The notes beneath the pieces are model-generated. The model did no database searches. It was not told the DNA's origin and saw only the letters and a list, made by a program, of their open reading frames with translations. From assembly GCA_031261505.1 (NCBI GenBank), contig JAISJN010000018.1, forward strand, positions 1 through 64,000: DNA of 64,000 nt. Direction: 5' to 3'. Each line of letters begins with the position of its first letter. Within the stretch, counting starts at the first letter, position 1. Source of the stretch: Clostridioides sp. GTDB taxonomy: Bacteria; Bacillota; Clostridia; Peptostreptococcales; Peptostreptococcaceae. Positions 21,519 to 30,636 of the stretch are shown here, in pieces. Position numbers and translations under genes: made by a program.

Positions 21519-21788
21519 ATGCGAAAAAACTGCGTGCTATACGAAAGTACAGCTGATTATCATATTGCCAGTATATTCTCGTGGTATTTCGATGACTGTA
21601 TCGTAGTACCAGTAGCGAACTACGAAAAAGACTTGGGAAAGAATATATATATAATAGGAGGAATAGCCGAAATAAAATTCAAAGCCAAATATTTACCAGA
21701 TAAATACATCGCATTCACAGGAATTGATAGATTCGAAACATTAGATAAAGCCATGTGCTATGCAAAATCACACGGTTTTTACAATTAG
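21519..21788 (+). CDS. Hypothetical 89-residue protein under a hairpin
   Basis: MRKNCVLYESTADYHIASIFSWYFDDCIVV and onward; soluble, mixed alpha/beta character, no motif I recognise. Two Cys residues near the N-terminus (Cys5, Cys27). The AAGGGGG ribosome site is within a 21-bp hairpin, so translation should depend on opening that structure. Monocistronic. Function unknown. Confidence 0.55.
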   Translation: MRKNCVLYESTADYHIASIFSWYFDDCIVVPVANYEKDLGKNIYIIGGIAEIKFKAKYLPDKYIAFTGIDRFETLDKAMCYAKSHGFYN

Positions 21789-21837
21789 AGAGTAATTTTA
21801 GATAAAAATATTATTATGAGTAAAAACAATGATAATA

Positions 21838-21880
21838 GCGATAAAATATTGATAGCGATAAAATATTGATAGCGATATAA
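21838..21880 (+). repeat. Short tandem repeat, 17-bp unit
   Basis: The unit AAAATATTGATAGCGAT occurs about 2.5 times in tandem after the 89-residue gene. Confidence 0.6.
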
Positions 21881-21930
21881 GAGGATATAAGCAAAATAAT
21901 TATGGAAACAGAAAATGAAGGCAACAAAAT

Positions 21931-22020
21931 ACCCCCAGGGTATATGATTTAATTGAGCAGACGAATAGAGAAAGTTCTAAACGAGCGGCTAGCAATTTAC
22001 GATCATATGTACTCTGGGGG
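21931..22020. other. Long-range hairpin at the 3' end of the CAP gene
   Basis: CCCCCAG (from 21932) pairs with CTGGGGG near 22013-22019, and ATATGAT (21942-21948) with ATCATAT (22002-22008). There is no clear T run, so a terminator role is uncertain. Confidence 0.4.
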
Positions 22021-22041
22021 CGTTGTTATGCAAAAATATAT

Positions 22042-22995
22042 TTATCCAACGAACATCTGTGTCCAGTAGATTGTTCCATTAGCATTTTTTGCTACACCAA
22101 CTCCGATTTTAGTAAAGTTAGAAGTTAGTATATTTTTTCTATGTCCTTCAGAATTCATCCAAGCTGTCATAACTTCTTGAGGACTTTTTTGTCCCATAGC
22201 TATGTTTTCACCAGCTGTTTGATAAGTTATTCCATATTTTTTCATCATATCAAATGGAGAACCATAAGTAGGTGAATTGTGGTCAAAGTAGTTTTTGTTT
22301 ATCATATCTTGAGATTTTAAAGTAGCTACTTCAGAAAGTTTAGCATCTAAAGTAAGTGCTTTTAATCCGCTTTTAGCTCTCTCAGCGTTAACTATATCAA
22401 GAACTTGTTTTTGTAAATCAGCAAATTCTCCAGTTCCAGCATTAGAGTTGTCGTTTGCATCGTTGCTGTTTGCATCGTTGTTGTTTGCATTGTTGTCGTT
22501 TGTATCATTTTTGTCAGTGTCGTTATTTTCTTGAGCGTCGTTGTTGTCAACAGTGTTGTCAGATGAATCATCTTGTCCATTGAAGATATCTACAATTGAA
22601 CAGAATCCATTTTTCCAGTCGTTGTTGTCAACTACATTGCAGTTACCAGTATTACAGTTACCGTTTGAAATATCGCAACTTCCGTTATCGCAGTTGCCAC
22701 CAGCACAGTTGTTTGAAGAACCACAGTTGCCAGTGTTACAGTTAGTATTGTTGTTTCCAGCGTTGCAATTAAATCCGTTTAAGAAACTATTACAGTTTGA
22801 TCCGAAATTAAGGTTGCAATTAGATTTTGATTTTCCATTTGAACCACAGCTTCCGTTGCTACAAATAGTATTTGGTCTTGCTGAGTTTTTAATAGTATTA
22901 GCATTTACTTGTACTGTACTTGAGAATGCAGTTACTCCAATTACACTTGACACTATTAAAGTTTTTGCTTTTTTCGATAGTTTAAAATTCATCAT
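22042..22995 (-). CDS. Secreted CAP/SCP-domain protein with Cys/Asn-rich region
   Basis: 317 residues. Signal peptide MMNFKLSKKAKTLIVSSVIG..., likely cut near VNANT. Residues 45-125 are Asn/Cys/Gly-rich with about 19 Cys (NCNTGNC-type units). About 140-190 is an Asp/Asn linker (NDTNDNNANNNDANSNDAN). The CAP domain runs from about 195 (LQKQVLDIVNAERAKSGLKALTLD ... HNSPTYGSPF ... AGENIAMG ... MNSEGHRKNIL ... GVGVAKNANGTIYWTQMFVG), as in clostridial YkwD-like proteins. GAGAGG precedes ATG 22995; ATG 22992 is equally possible. Function in CAP proteins is poorly defined; the Cys-rich part may bind metal or cross-link. Confidence 0.9.
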   Translation of the reverse strand: MMNFKLSKKAKTLIVSSVIGVTAFSSTVQVNANTIKNSARPNTICSNGSCGSNGKSKSNCNLNFGSNCNSFLNGFNCNAGNNNTNCNTGNCGSSNNCAGGNCDNGSCDISNGNCNTGNCNVVDNNDWKNGFCSIVDIFNGQDDSSDNTVDNNDAQENNDTDKNDTNDNNANNNDANSNDANDNSNAGTGEFADLQKQVLDIVNAERAKSGLKALTLDAKLSEVATLKSQDMINKNYFDHNSPTYGSPFDMMKKYGITYQTAGENIAMGQKSPQEVMTAWMNSEGHRKNILTSNFTKIGVGVAKNANGTIYWTQMFVG

Positions 22996-23103
22996 ATTAC
23001 CTCTCTTTTTAAATATTTTTTCTTTTGTCGAATTAAATATCGACTCCCTCTATATGGGGTGTATCTTACCCACGCAGGGGTAGGGGGAAATCTTTCTCGA
23101 GTT

Positions 23104-23204
23104 AAATCTAGATTCAACTCTTTCAGTTGTGGTTTTCAACCTGAACTGAAATGAGATTTATGTCCAACACATATAAATGTGTGGGATATTGATCTCAAGT
23201 TATA
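23104..23204 (+). repeat. DPE copy D, diverged
   Basis: AAATCTAGATTCAAC, TTTCAG ... CTGAAATGAGATTTATG, a hairpin CACACAT/ATGTGTG and the end GATCTCAAGTTATA. It lies upstream of the CAP gene. Confidence 0.8.
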
Positions 23205-23794
23205 AAAGTATCTTAATCTTACGCTGATTGTTGCCAAATCAATATCTGTATTTCAATTAACTACAGTCAATATACTAACATAGGAATGACAGGTTTGTAA
23301 CTGTTAAGTTATGTAAACTTAAGTGAAAAACGACAAAATATAAGTAATAAGGTAAAATAAATTATAAACAATATTTTATATATATTACAAAAATGTAACT
23401 AAACACTAGTGTTTGCATAAAGGATACTGTATTTATAAATGGGAGAAAGGAGGTTAATCTGGAATAATTACAAGTATTTACAAGGAGTAAAATGAATTTA
23501 AAGATGAGGGTTACCGGTTGGAAATGTACAAAATAGACTCGATTTAAAATAATTCGGGTATCAAAATAAAAGACGGAATAAAATACAAAACAAGATAATT
23601 CGGAATAAATATTATTTCTCCAATGAAAATCGGAATTTAACGATTAAATAACGATTGAGTAGGGTGAAACCAGTATGTGATTTACGTAAATATGAAGAGA
23701 ATATATTTATAAAATTTCTAAGTTTAGAAAATATACGTTGTATTTACATAAATTTTATGATAGACTACAACTTAAATGAAGAGAAACAAGTAAT

Positions 23795-23888
23795 AGCTAG
23801 GGGCGCTATAATTGGATAGCTGAGAGAAAAGCCTAAAACTTACAAACCCTAATGACCTGATCAAGATAATGCTTGCGAAGGGAAGCCT
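23795..23888 (+). promoter_or_regulatory. TPP riboswitch (THI element)
   Basis: AGGGGCGCT, GCTGAGAGAAAAGCC, ACCCTAATGACCTGATC, AAGATAATGCTTGCG and AAGGGAAGCC occur in the order and spacing of the TPP aptamer. It lies about 350 bases before thiC and predicts repression of the thi operon by thiamine pyrophosphate. Confidence 0.95.
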
Positions 23889-24095
23889 ATGAAGAATTTA
23901 CAAAATTGCCGATAAGTTTAAATATAACAACAGCAGAAAATAACAGCATTCCGAGTGCAGAGAGTTAGTCGGAAGTGCACGTATTTCAGGATTGATGATT
24001 GAAAAATCGTTTTCTATAATCTTTAGGGAATGCGGAATGCAGGCTGTGAGAATAGTTGTTAAATTGCGAAATAGAGGCAGTAGGAGTAAAAATTC

Positions 24096-24128
24096 AAAGT
24101 GCTTTCCATAAAGGAAGAGCGCTTTTTT
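24096..24128 (+). terminator. Riboswitch expression-platform terminator
   Basis: AAAGTGCTTTCC pairs with GGAAGAGCGCTTT (one bulge, two G-T pairs), followed by a run of T. It sits 114 bases before thiC. The 200 bases between aptamer and hairpin contain further pairing (GCATTCCG near 23946 with CGGAATGC near 24032), so the antiterminator may be long-range. Confidence 0.75.
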
Positions 24129-24241
24129 TAATGCAAAAAAACGAAATTATCCTAAGAGAAGCCTTGTGGACGCAACTGCAAAATTGATGAACCAATAAAG
24201 ATTTGAAATACAAAATAAAATCAAAAGGGAGATTAAAATTC

Positions 24242-25543
24242 ATGAATTACACAACACAGATGGATGCAGCGAGAAAAGGGATAATTACAGAAGAAATGAA
24301 GGTAGTAGCAGAGAAAGAACAGTTGGAAGTAGAAGAACTGAGAGAGTTGATAGCTAGGGGACAGGTTGTAATACCTGCAAACAAGAACCATAAGAGTTTA
24401 AGTGCAGAGGGCGTAGGTAGTGGACTTCGCACAAAAATCAACGTCAATCTAGGAATATCTAGGGATTGCAAAAATATAGACGTGGAATTAGAAAAGGTGA
24501 GAACTGCAATAGATATGAAGGCAGAGGCTATTATGGACCTGAGCAACTACGGAAAGACTAGAGAATTCAGGGAAAAAGTAGTTGAGATCTCTCCAGCTAT
24601 GATAGGTTCGGTTCCTATGTACGATGCAATTGGATATCTAGACAAAGAACTTAAGGATATAGCAGAGCAGGAATTTTTAGATGTAATTGAGCAGCATGCA
24701 AAGGATGGGGTGGACTTTATAACAATACATCCAGGTATAACTAGAGAAGTGTGTGAGAAAGTTAAAAATCATCAAAGGATCACACATATAGTTTCAAGAG
24801 GTGGATCATTATTGTTCGCTTGGATGGAGTTAAACGATAAAGAAAATCCTATATTCAGCAATTTCGATAAAATTTTAGATATATGTGAAGAATACGATGT
24901 CACTCTAAGCCTAGGGGATGCGTGTAGACCAGGTTGCATTTCAGATGCTACTGATACAGTTCAGATTCAAGAACTAGTTAATTTAGGCGAGCTAACTAAA
25001 AGGGCTTGGGAGAGAAATGTACAAGTCATGATAGAAGGACCCGGACATATGGCTATAAACGAGATAGAGGCAAATGTGCTACTTGAGAAAAGACTTTGTC
25101 ATGGAGCTCCTTTCTATGTGCTAGGACCTCTAGTTACAGATGTTGCACCTGGATACGACCATATTACAAGTGCGATAGGTGGAGCTTTGGCATGCTCAAA
25201 AGGAGTTGACTTCCTCTGTTATGTGACACCTGCAGAACATCTAAGACTTCCAAATCTAGAGGATATGAAGGAGGGAATAATAGCTGCCAAAATAGCAGCC
25301 CACGCAGGCGATATAGCTAAAAATGTCAATGGTGCACGAGAATGGGACGATAAGATGAGCAGGGCGAGAGCGGATTTAGACTGGGAAGAGATGTTCAACC
25401 TTGCAATGGATCCAGAAAAGGCTAGAAGGTATAGAGAAGAATCGAAACCAGCAAATGAAGACAGCTGCACAATGTGTGGGAAGATGTGTTCTATGCGTAC
25501 TGTAAAGAAAATACTAAATCACGAAGAACTAAGCTTGATATAA
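24242..25543 (+). CDS. thiC: Phosphomethylpyrimidine synthase
   Basis: Converts AIR into HMP-phosphate with S-adenosylmethionine and a [4Fe-4S] cluster. 433 residues from ATG 24242, which has AAAGGGAGA upstream; the TTG at 24203 is rejected. C-terminal [10 protein letters not shown] carries the cluster cysteines. [29 protein letters not shown] and [15 protein letters not shown] are family hallmarks. It is the short (anaerobe-type) form. First gene of the thi operon behind a TPP riboswitch. Its stop codon overlaps the end of DPE copy E. Confidence 0.98.
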   Translation: MNYTTQMDAARKGIITEEMKVVAEKEQLEVEELRELIARGQVVIPANKNHKSLSAEGVGSGLRTKINVNLGISRDCKNIDVELEKVRTAIDMKAEAIMDLSNYGKTREFREKVVEISPAMIGSVPMYDAIGYLDKELKDIAEQEFLDVIEQHAKDGVDFITIHPGITREVCEKVKNHQRITHIVSRGGSLLFAWMELNDKENPIFSNFDKILDICEEYDVTLSLGDACRPGCISDATDTVQIQELVNLGELTKRAWERNVQVMIEGPGHMAINEIEANVLLEKRLCHGAPFYVLGPLVTDVAPGYDHITSAIGGALACSKGVDFLCYVTPAEHLRLPNLEDMKEGIIAAKIAAHAGDIAKNVNGAREWDDKMSRARADLDWEEMFNLAMDPEKARRYREESKPANEDSCTMCGKMCSMRTVKKILNHEELSLI

Positions 25544-25630
25544 ATTGAGATAAATGTCCACCACCTCTATAGGTGGCGGACATAAATTTCATTTAAGTGG
25601 GGGTAATTCTAAACTAGCTAATCAGCATTT
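25539..25630 (-). repeat. DPE copy E, overlaps the thiC stop codon
   Basis: Reversed copy starting TATAAATTGAGATAAATG; its TATAA supplies the thiC stop at 25541-25543. Hairpin CCACCACCTCTATAGGTGGCGGAC, end AATCAGCATTT. It sits within the thi operon before thiS. Confidence 0.88.
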
Positions 25631-25680
25631 AAGTTTACAACTATGTAGATTGAGATAAATAAATGAAAGGAGGGGCGAGG

Positions 25681-25875
25681 ATGATAGTAAATGGAAAAGA
25701 AGAGAAGTTCAAAATAAATATGAGTATACTAGATTTGCTAGAGAGATATAATTTAAAAGCAGATAGAGTAGTAGTCGAAGTCAATGCAGAGATAATAGAC
25801 GTAGATGGATACGGCGACTACATCATAGATAAGGCGGATAAGATCGAGATAATAAGCTTTGTAGGTGGTGGTTAG
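25681..25875 (+). CDS. thiS: Thiazole sulfur-carrier protein ThiS
   Basis: 64 residues from ATG 25681 (AAAGGAGG upstream; the ATG at 25663 precedes that site). Ubiquitin-like fold with terminal GGG; the final Gly is adenylated and thiocarboxylated to carry sulfur for ThiG. Two bases before thiF, so translationally coupled. Confidence 0.93.
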   Translation: MIVNGKEEKFKINMSILDLLERYNLKADRVVVEVNAEIIDVDGYGDYIIDKADKIEIISFVGGG

Positions 25876-25877
25876 GC

Positions 25878-26684
25878 ATGAAAATTTATATAAATGAAAT
25901 AGAAAACGAAGTCGAAAATGGAATGAACTTGTTTAAATTGAGGCAGGAAAAGAGCGATAAAAGCGATGTTATGGTTTTAAACGGGTTTCCTGTGAAACAA
26001 GATTGTATTTTGAAGGAAAATGACAGAGTGACATTGATACAAAAAGGTGTGATGCCTAAAATAGAGGAGCTAGAGAGTCTGATGATAGCGAGACACACAC
26101 CTAGGATTCACGAGAAACTTAAAAGAGGAAGTGTAGCGATACTGGGGCTAGGCGGGCTTGGTTCAAACATTGCAATATCATTAGCGAGAATAGGCGTAGG
26201 GAAGCTGATTTTGATGGACTACGATGTAGTAGAGCCGTCAAACTTAAATAGACAACAGTATATGATTGAAGATATAGGAAGGCTAAAAACCGAGGCGATA
26301 AAATCTAATATAGAGAAGATAAACCCGTTTATCGAGATAGAGATAGTCGATGTATTCTTGAGAGAGGATAACTTAGATATCTTAGAAGATCTAGGCGTTG
26401 ATATTGTAGTAGAGGCATTTGACGATCCGGTTTCAAAAGCCAAGCTATCGAACTATGTATTGAAAAAAATGAGTGGTACATATCTCATTACATCATCTGG
26501 AATGGCTGGGTACAGCGACTCAAATACGATAAAGACAAGAAAAGTAAAAGACAGGTTTTACATCTGTGGAGATCTTGTAAATGAGGCGAGGCAAGGTGAG
26601 GGGCTAATGGCACCGAGGGTAGCAATCTGTGCGAACCACATGGCGAACTTGACAACTCAGATATTGATAAATGCAGAGAAATAG
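25878..26684 (+). CDS. thiF: ThiF-family adenylyltransferase with N-terminal ThiS-like domain
   Basis: 268 residues. Residues 1-60 resemble a ThiS/ubiquitin-like domain (MKIYINEIENEVENGMN ... RVTLIQKG) that lacks a terminal GG. The E1-like Rossmann domain follows, with GLGGLGSNIA, DYDVVEPSNLNRQQY and DIVVEAFDDP. It adenylates the ThiS C-terminus. The fused layout is known for the clostridial ThiF family 2. The usual CxxC zinc pairs are not obvious, and the family-2 form often lacks them. It sits between thiS and thiG. Confidence 0.9.
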   Translation: MKIYINEIENEVENGMNLFKLRQEKSDKSDVMVLNGFPVKQDCILKENDRVTLIQKGVMPKIEELESLMIARHTPRIHEKLKRGSVAILGLGGLGSNIAISLARIGVGKLILMDYDVVEPSNLNRQQYMIEDIGRLKTEAIKSNIEKINPFIEIEIVDVFLREDNLDILEDLGVDIVVEAFDDPVSKAKLSNYVLKKMSGTYLITSSGMAGYSDSNTIKTRKVKDRFYICGDLVNEARQGEGLMAPRVAICANHMANLTTQILINAEK

Positions 26685-26726
26685 AGAAATATATAAGAAA
26701 GCAAAATTAAAAAAGGAGTGAAAATC

Positions 26727-27512
26727 ATGGATGATAAATTGATATTAGGCGGTCACGAATTCGCAAGTAGACTCTTGGTTGGAACAGGAAAATACGGAAC
26801 AAACAAAATAATTCCAGAGGTAATAGATGCTAGTGGGAGTGAAATAATTACAATGGCGCTCAGGCGAGTAGACCTCGGAAATAAAAATGAAAACATACTA
26901 ACACACATACCAGAGGGAATAACTATTTTACCAAACACATCTGGTGCTACAAATGCAGATGAGGCTGTTAGGATAGCTAGAATATCTAGGAAAATGGGTT
27001 GTGGCGATTTTATTAAAATCGAAGTTATTTCAGACACTAGATACCTACTTCCAGACAATGAAGAAACGATAAAAGCAACCGAAATACTAGCGAAAGAAGG
27101 GTTTGTAGTGCTTCCGTACATGACTCCAGACTTATATGCAGGAAGAAGGTTGATAGAGGCTGGAGCAGCAGCTGTTATGCCATTAGGTGCACCTATAGGA
27201 TCTAATAGAGGCCTTCAGATGAAGGAAATGATAAGAATAATGATCTCAGAATTAGATATACCGATAATCGTGGATGCGGGAATAGGTAAACCGTCACAGG
27301 CTATGGAGGCAATGGAGATGGGCGCATCTGCAGTTCTCGTAAATACAGCAATAGCGAGTGCTGGAGACCATGTGGAGATGGCTATGGCGTTTAGACTAGC
27401 AGTAGAAGGTGGAAGAAGTGCTTATCTAGCTCAAACGGGTGCTGTAAGTGAATTTGCAAATGCATCATCGCCATTGACAGGATTTTTGGGCGAATTAGAA
27501 CTTAGTAAATAA
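26727..27512 (+). CDS. thiG: Thiazole synthase
   Basis: 261 residues from ATG 26727 (AAGGAG 9 bases upstream). Builds thiazole phosphate from DXP, dehydroglycine and ThiS-thiocarboxylate. TIM barrel with LLVGTGKYG, the Schiff-base lysine in FIKIEVI, and phosphate-binding [11 protein letters not shown] and PIIVDAGIG. Works with ThiH, which supplies dehydroglycine from tyrosine under anaerobic conditions. Confidence 0.98.
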   Translation: MDDKLILGGHEFASRLLVGTGKYGTNKIIPEVIDASGSEIITMALRRVDLGNKNENILTHIPEGITILPNTSGATNADEAVRIARISRKMGCGDFIKIEVISDTRYLLPDNEETIKATEILAKEGFVVLPYMTPDLYAGRRLIEAGAAAVMPLGAPIGSNRGLQMKEMIRIMISELDIPIIVDAGIGKPSQAMEAMEMGASAVLVNTAIASAGDHVEMAMAFRLAVEGGRSAYLAQTGAVSEFANASSPLTGFLGELELSK

Positions 27513-27599
27513 ATCGATGATGAGGGATTAAATTGATATTTGATGAGGCGTTAAATCAGGATTGAATTTGATAAATAAACTCTAGAGAGGAGCAACTAT

Positions 27600-28703
27600 A
27601 TGAGTTTTTACGAAGTAATAGATAGATATAGAGATTTTGATTTTGAAGAATATTTCAAAAACGTAAGTGGAGCGGATATTCTTAGAAGCTTGGAAAAAGA
27701 TAAATTGAGCCATGAAGACGTTCTTAATTTACTTTCGCCTAAGGCACAGGAGTACCTTGAAGCAATGGCTCAAAAGGCAGCTAAAATAGCACTTCAAAAT
27801 ATGGGTAAAACAGTTTGCCTCTACACCCCTATGTACATAGCAAATTACTGTATAAATGAATGTGTGTACTGCGGTTACAACGTGAAAAGTGGGATTAAAA
27901 GAAAAAAATTAAATATTGAAGAGATAGATAGGGAAGGGGATGCAATCAAGGACCTTGGATTCAACCATATACTAGTGCTCACAGGTGAGAGCGAGTACCA
28001 CTCGAGTATAGAGTATATCGGCGAGGCAGTCGAATTACTATCAAAAAAATTTCCTTCAATAGGCATAGAAGTATACCCTATGGACGTGGAGGGGTATGAA
28101 TACGTGATAAGCAAGGGCGCTGATGGTTTGACCGTTTATCAAGAAACATACGACGAAGAAATGTACAAAAAAGTCCATATAAAAGGGCCAAAGGCGAATT
28201 ATAGGTATAGATTAGATGCACCCGAAAGAGGAGCTATGGCGGGAATGAGAACTTTATCTGTAGGAGCATTGCTAGGGCTTAGCGAATTCAGGAAGGACGC
28301 CTTCTTTACAATCTTACATGGCGAGTATTTAAAGGACAAGTATCCACATATTGAATTGTCTTATTCAGCTCCGAGAATCAAGCCGTTTAAGGGATGTTTC
28401 GATGGAAAAGTAGGAGTCAGCGATGCCGATTTATATCAAATAATGTGCACGATGAGGATATTCGACCACCACAGTGCATTAAATGTGTCTACGAGAGAAG
28501 ATTTAGAGTTTAGAAAACATCTTATGTGTCTCGGAGTAACAAAATTAAGTGCAGAAGTAACTACGAACGTAGGTGGGCATTCACAGAACGAAGTTGAAAC
28601 AGCTCAGTTTGAAATAGAAGATGACTGTTCGCTAGAAGATATAGATGAAATGCTAAAATCAATTGGATATCAGTATATATTCAAAGATTGGGTGAGATTC
28701 TAA
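27600..28703 (+). CDS. thiH: 2-iminoacetate synthase (radical SAM)
   Basis: 367 residues. Cleaves tyrosine to dehydroglycine and p-cresol. The radical-SAM cluster motif is CINECVYC (Cx3Cx2C) near residues 84-91. The C-terminal region after GGHSQNEVETAQFEI matches ThiH. ATG has GAGAGGAGC upstream. One base before thiE. Use of ThiH rather than the glycine oxidase ThiO fits an anaerobe. Confidence 0.97.
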   Translation: MSFYEVIDRYRDFDFEEYFKNVSGADILRSLEKDKLSHEDVLNLLSPKAQEYLEAMAQKAAKIALQNMGKTVCLYTPMYIANYCINECVYCGYNVKSGIKRKKLNIEEIDREGDAIKDLGFNHILVLTGESEYHSSIEYIGEAVELLSKKFPSIGIEVYPMDVEGYEYVISKGADGLTVYQETYDEEMYKKVHIKGPKANYRYRLDAPERGAMAGMRTLSVGALLGLSEFRKDAFFTILHGEYLKDKYPHIELSYSAPRIKPFKGCFDGKVGVSDADLYQIMCTMRIFDHHSALNVSTREDLEFRKHLMCLGVTKLSAEVTTNVGGHSQNEVETAQFEIEDDCSLEDIDEMLKSIGYQYIFKDWVRF

Positions 28704-28704
28704 G

Positions 28705-29463
28705 ATGTACCTAATAACCAACAGACATTTAACGCCTGATTTAGATACATATCTAAGCGTAATAGAAGATGCGGTCTCATCAGGAGTAAAAAACGTCATA
28801 GTAAGGGAAAAAGATATGGATGATTTAGAATTCAAAGATTTATATCTTGATATAGTAAAACGCGTGTCTGTTTTGCCACGGGCGAAAGACGGAGTAAATT
28901 TAATAATCAACAACAAGGTAGAAGCCTTCCGATCATTACAAGCGGACGGGCTTCAACTTTCGTTTGGTAAATTTATAGAAATGGTCGAATCGGGAGAAAG
29001 ATTTGAAGAATTTAGCGTAGAGAAAAATAAAATACTTGGATTATCTATACATTCGGTTGACGAGGTGAATAAATTAATCGAAGTTTTAAAAGAAATCGGC
29101 CCGGTAGTAGAGTACATTACGGTATCTCATATATTCAGCACCGACTGTAAAAAAGGACTAGTTCCAAAAGGAATAGAATTTATAAAAGAAGTAAAAGAAG
29201 TCCTAGAGCAGAGATATAAAGAATGTGCAACAGACGCTAAATCAGAAATAAAAACAGAAACAGAAATAAAAACAAAAGCGAAAACAAAAGTGGTAGGAAA
29301 AGAAAAAAGAAAAATAAAAATAATCGCATTGGGGGGAATTATTCCGACAAATGTATCAGAACTAGAGAATGAAGCCAACGACTACGCCGTAATGTCGACG
29401 GTGATGAAATCTAAGAACGTAAGAAAAACAATATTAGATTATAACGCTTCCAGTGTGGGCTAA
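28705..29463 (+). CDS. thiE: Thiamine-phosphate synthase, with a Lys/Thr-rich insertion
   Basis: 252 residues, longer than the usual 205-220. Joins HMP-PP and thiazole phosphate. TIM barrel motifs are VIVREKD, LQADGLQLSF, LGLSIHSVDEV, VSHIFSTDCKKGLVP and IALGGI. Two oddities: the usual INDR-type loop reads INNK, and an insertion rich in Lys, Thr and Glu (about residues 172-205, EIKTETEIKTKAKTK) sits before the last strand. A TenI-like protein remains possible, but position as last gene of a complete thi operon favours ThiE. Its last five codons (ASSVG) and stop lie inside DPE copy F. No thiD is in the window. Confidence 0.85.
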   Translation: MYLITNRHLTPDLDTYLSVIEDAVSSGVKNVIVREKDMDDLEFKDLYLDIVKRVSVLPRAKDGVNLIINNKVEAFRSLQADGLQLSFGKFIEMVESGERFEEFSVEKNKILGLSIHSVDEVNKLIEVLKEIGPVVEYITVSHIFSTDCKKGLVPKGIEFIKEVKEVLEQRYKECATDAKSEIKTETEIKTKAKTKVVGKEKRKIKIIALGGIIPTNVSELENEANDYAVMSTVMKSKNVRKTILDYNASSVG

Positions 29464-29492
29464 TCCCACACTGAAAGCGTTGAATCAGCATT
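29443..29492 (-). repeat. DPE copy F, half element containing the thiE stop
   Basis: AACGCTTCCAGTGTGGG (29443-29459) and CCCACACTGAAAGCGTT (29465-29481) are paired arms with one mismatch. The 5-base loop CTAAT holds the thiE stop TAA. It continues GAATCAGCATT. The second hairpin half is replaced by a separate terminator. Confidence 0.85.
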
Positions 29493-29500
29493 AAAATAAG

Positions 29501-29542
29501 AAAATTATGCCCACTGCCTAGATAGGCGGTGGGCATAATTTT
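29501..29542. terminator. Bidirectional terminator between thiE and nadA
   Basis: AAAATTATGCCCACTGCCTA (29501-29520) pairs with TAGGCGGTGGGCATAATTTT (29523-29542). It resembles the second DPE hairpin. Confidence 0.85.
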
Positions 29543-29550
29543 AAGGTGAA

Positions 29551-30636
29551 TTAACTTAAAGATAGCATTTTTTCTAATGCCATAACTGCATTTTCACTAA
29601 TTTTTTCATCTACGGTTATTACATTTTTTACATCGCAATTTAGTATATTGTCAATAGCCCAAGCAAGATGTGGAAGCTCGATTCTGTTCATGCTAGAGCA
29701 TGGACATGAATTAGGGTTAAGTGAGAATACGTGCTTATCTGGATACCTAGCGATTATGCGACCAACCAAGTTGTTGTCAGTGCCTATAGCCCAGTAAGAA
29801 CCGTCGGGAGAATTTTTCACAGAATTTAAAATCTTGTTGGTAGATCCATGAGAATCAGAAAGTGCAACCACCTCACGACAGCATTCCGAATGAACTATGA
29901 TGTTTACTTCTGGATAGGTATCCCTCATGTATTTTACGTGTTCAGTTATGAACTGCTGGTGTACAGAGCAAAATCCATTCCATAAAATTATTTTGCAATC
30001 GTCGAGGTCGCCGTCTGAATTCAGCTCGTGATCGATATAATCCCAGGTAGCCATTTGATCTAGTGGTATACCTAGGTCAAAGCATACATTTCTACCTAGA
30101 TGTTGGTCTGGCATGAAAAATACCCTCTTGCCTTGGTTTAAAGCCCAGGTGATAATATTTTCTGCATTGCTAGAAGTTACAGTTGAGCCTCCGTGAGTCC
30201 CGACAAAAGCCTTAACGCTAGCAGTGGAGTTGATATAGGTGACAGGTAGCAAATCACCAAATTTTTCGGTGAGCATATTCCAAGCGATTTCGAGTTCATC
30301 GTCATCGACCATATCAGCCATTGTACAGCCAGCGCTTAAATCAGGTAAAATTACCTTTTGATTATCTTCAGTAAGTATATCTGCCGTCTCAGCCATGAAG
30401 TGGACTCCACAGAAGACAATATGCTCAGCGACCTTGTTTAGCTGTGCTAGCTGAGCTAATTGAAGTGAATCTCCAGTTTCATCTGCAAATTTGACTACCT
30501 CGTCCTTTTGATAGTGATGAGCCAATATCAATAACTTATCTCCAAGTTTTTCTTTGGCGTCTAGGATTCTTTGAGACAATTCATCATATGACGCCTCATT
30601 ATAATATTTTGGCAAATTAGTTGTTAAACTCTCCAT
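29551..30636 (-). CDS. nadA: Quinolinate synthase
   Basis: 361 residues. Condenses iminoaspartate with dihydroxyacetone phosphate to quinolinate using an oxygen-sensitive [4Fe-4S] cluster. LILAHHYQKDEVV, the substrate loop FCGVHFMAETA, cluster Cys in SAGCTMADM, GFCSVHQQF and NPNSCPCSSM, and the HSECCREVV motif fit the family. Its ATG overlaps the nadC stop by one base (TAATG). Last gene of nadB-nadC-nadA. Confidence 0.97.
   Translation of the reverse strand: MESLTTNLPKYYNEASYDELSQRILDAKEKLGDKLLILAHHYQKDEVVKFADETGDSLQLAQLAQLNKVAEHIVFCGVHFMAETADILTEDNQKVILPDLSAGCTMADMVDDDELEIAWNMLTEKFGDLLPVTYINSTASVKAFVGTHGGSTVTSSNAENIITWALNQGKRVFFMPDQHLGRNVCFDLGIPLDQMATWDYIDHELNSDGDLDDCKIILWNGFCSVHQQFITEHVKYMRDTYPEVNIIVHSECCREVVALSDSHGSTNKILNSVKNSPDGSYWAIGTDNNLVGRIIARYPDKHVFSLNPNSCPCSSMNRIELPHLAWAIDNILNCDVKNVITVDEKISENAVMALEKMLSLS

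Larger units (their letters stand above)
22996..24241. other. Long intergenic region, CAP gene to thiC
   Basis: Holds a G+C-rich stretch in the CAP leader (23040-23090, including CCCACGCAGGGGTAGGGGG), DPE copy D, and the thiC leader with TPP riboswitch and terminator. A 15-codon frame at 23492-23536 has AAGGAG before its ATG, but I do not call it a gene. Confidence 0.5.

Noticed and set aside
22541-23083. 180-codon plus-strand frame
   Set aside because: Antisense to the CAP protein's Cys/Asn-rich region; the repetitive composition is mirrored from it.
23492-23536. 15-codon leader peptide before thiC
   Set aside because: It has AAGGAG but lies upstream of the riboswitch, with no sign of conservation or attenuation logic.
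28705-29463. TenI instead of ThiE
   Set aside because: Key phosphate-binding and IALGGI motifs are present and the operon lacks any other ThiE; kept as an alternative only.
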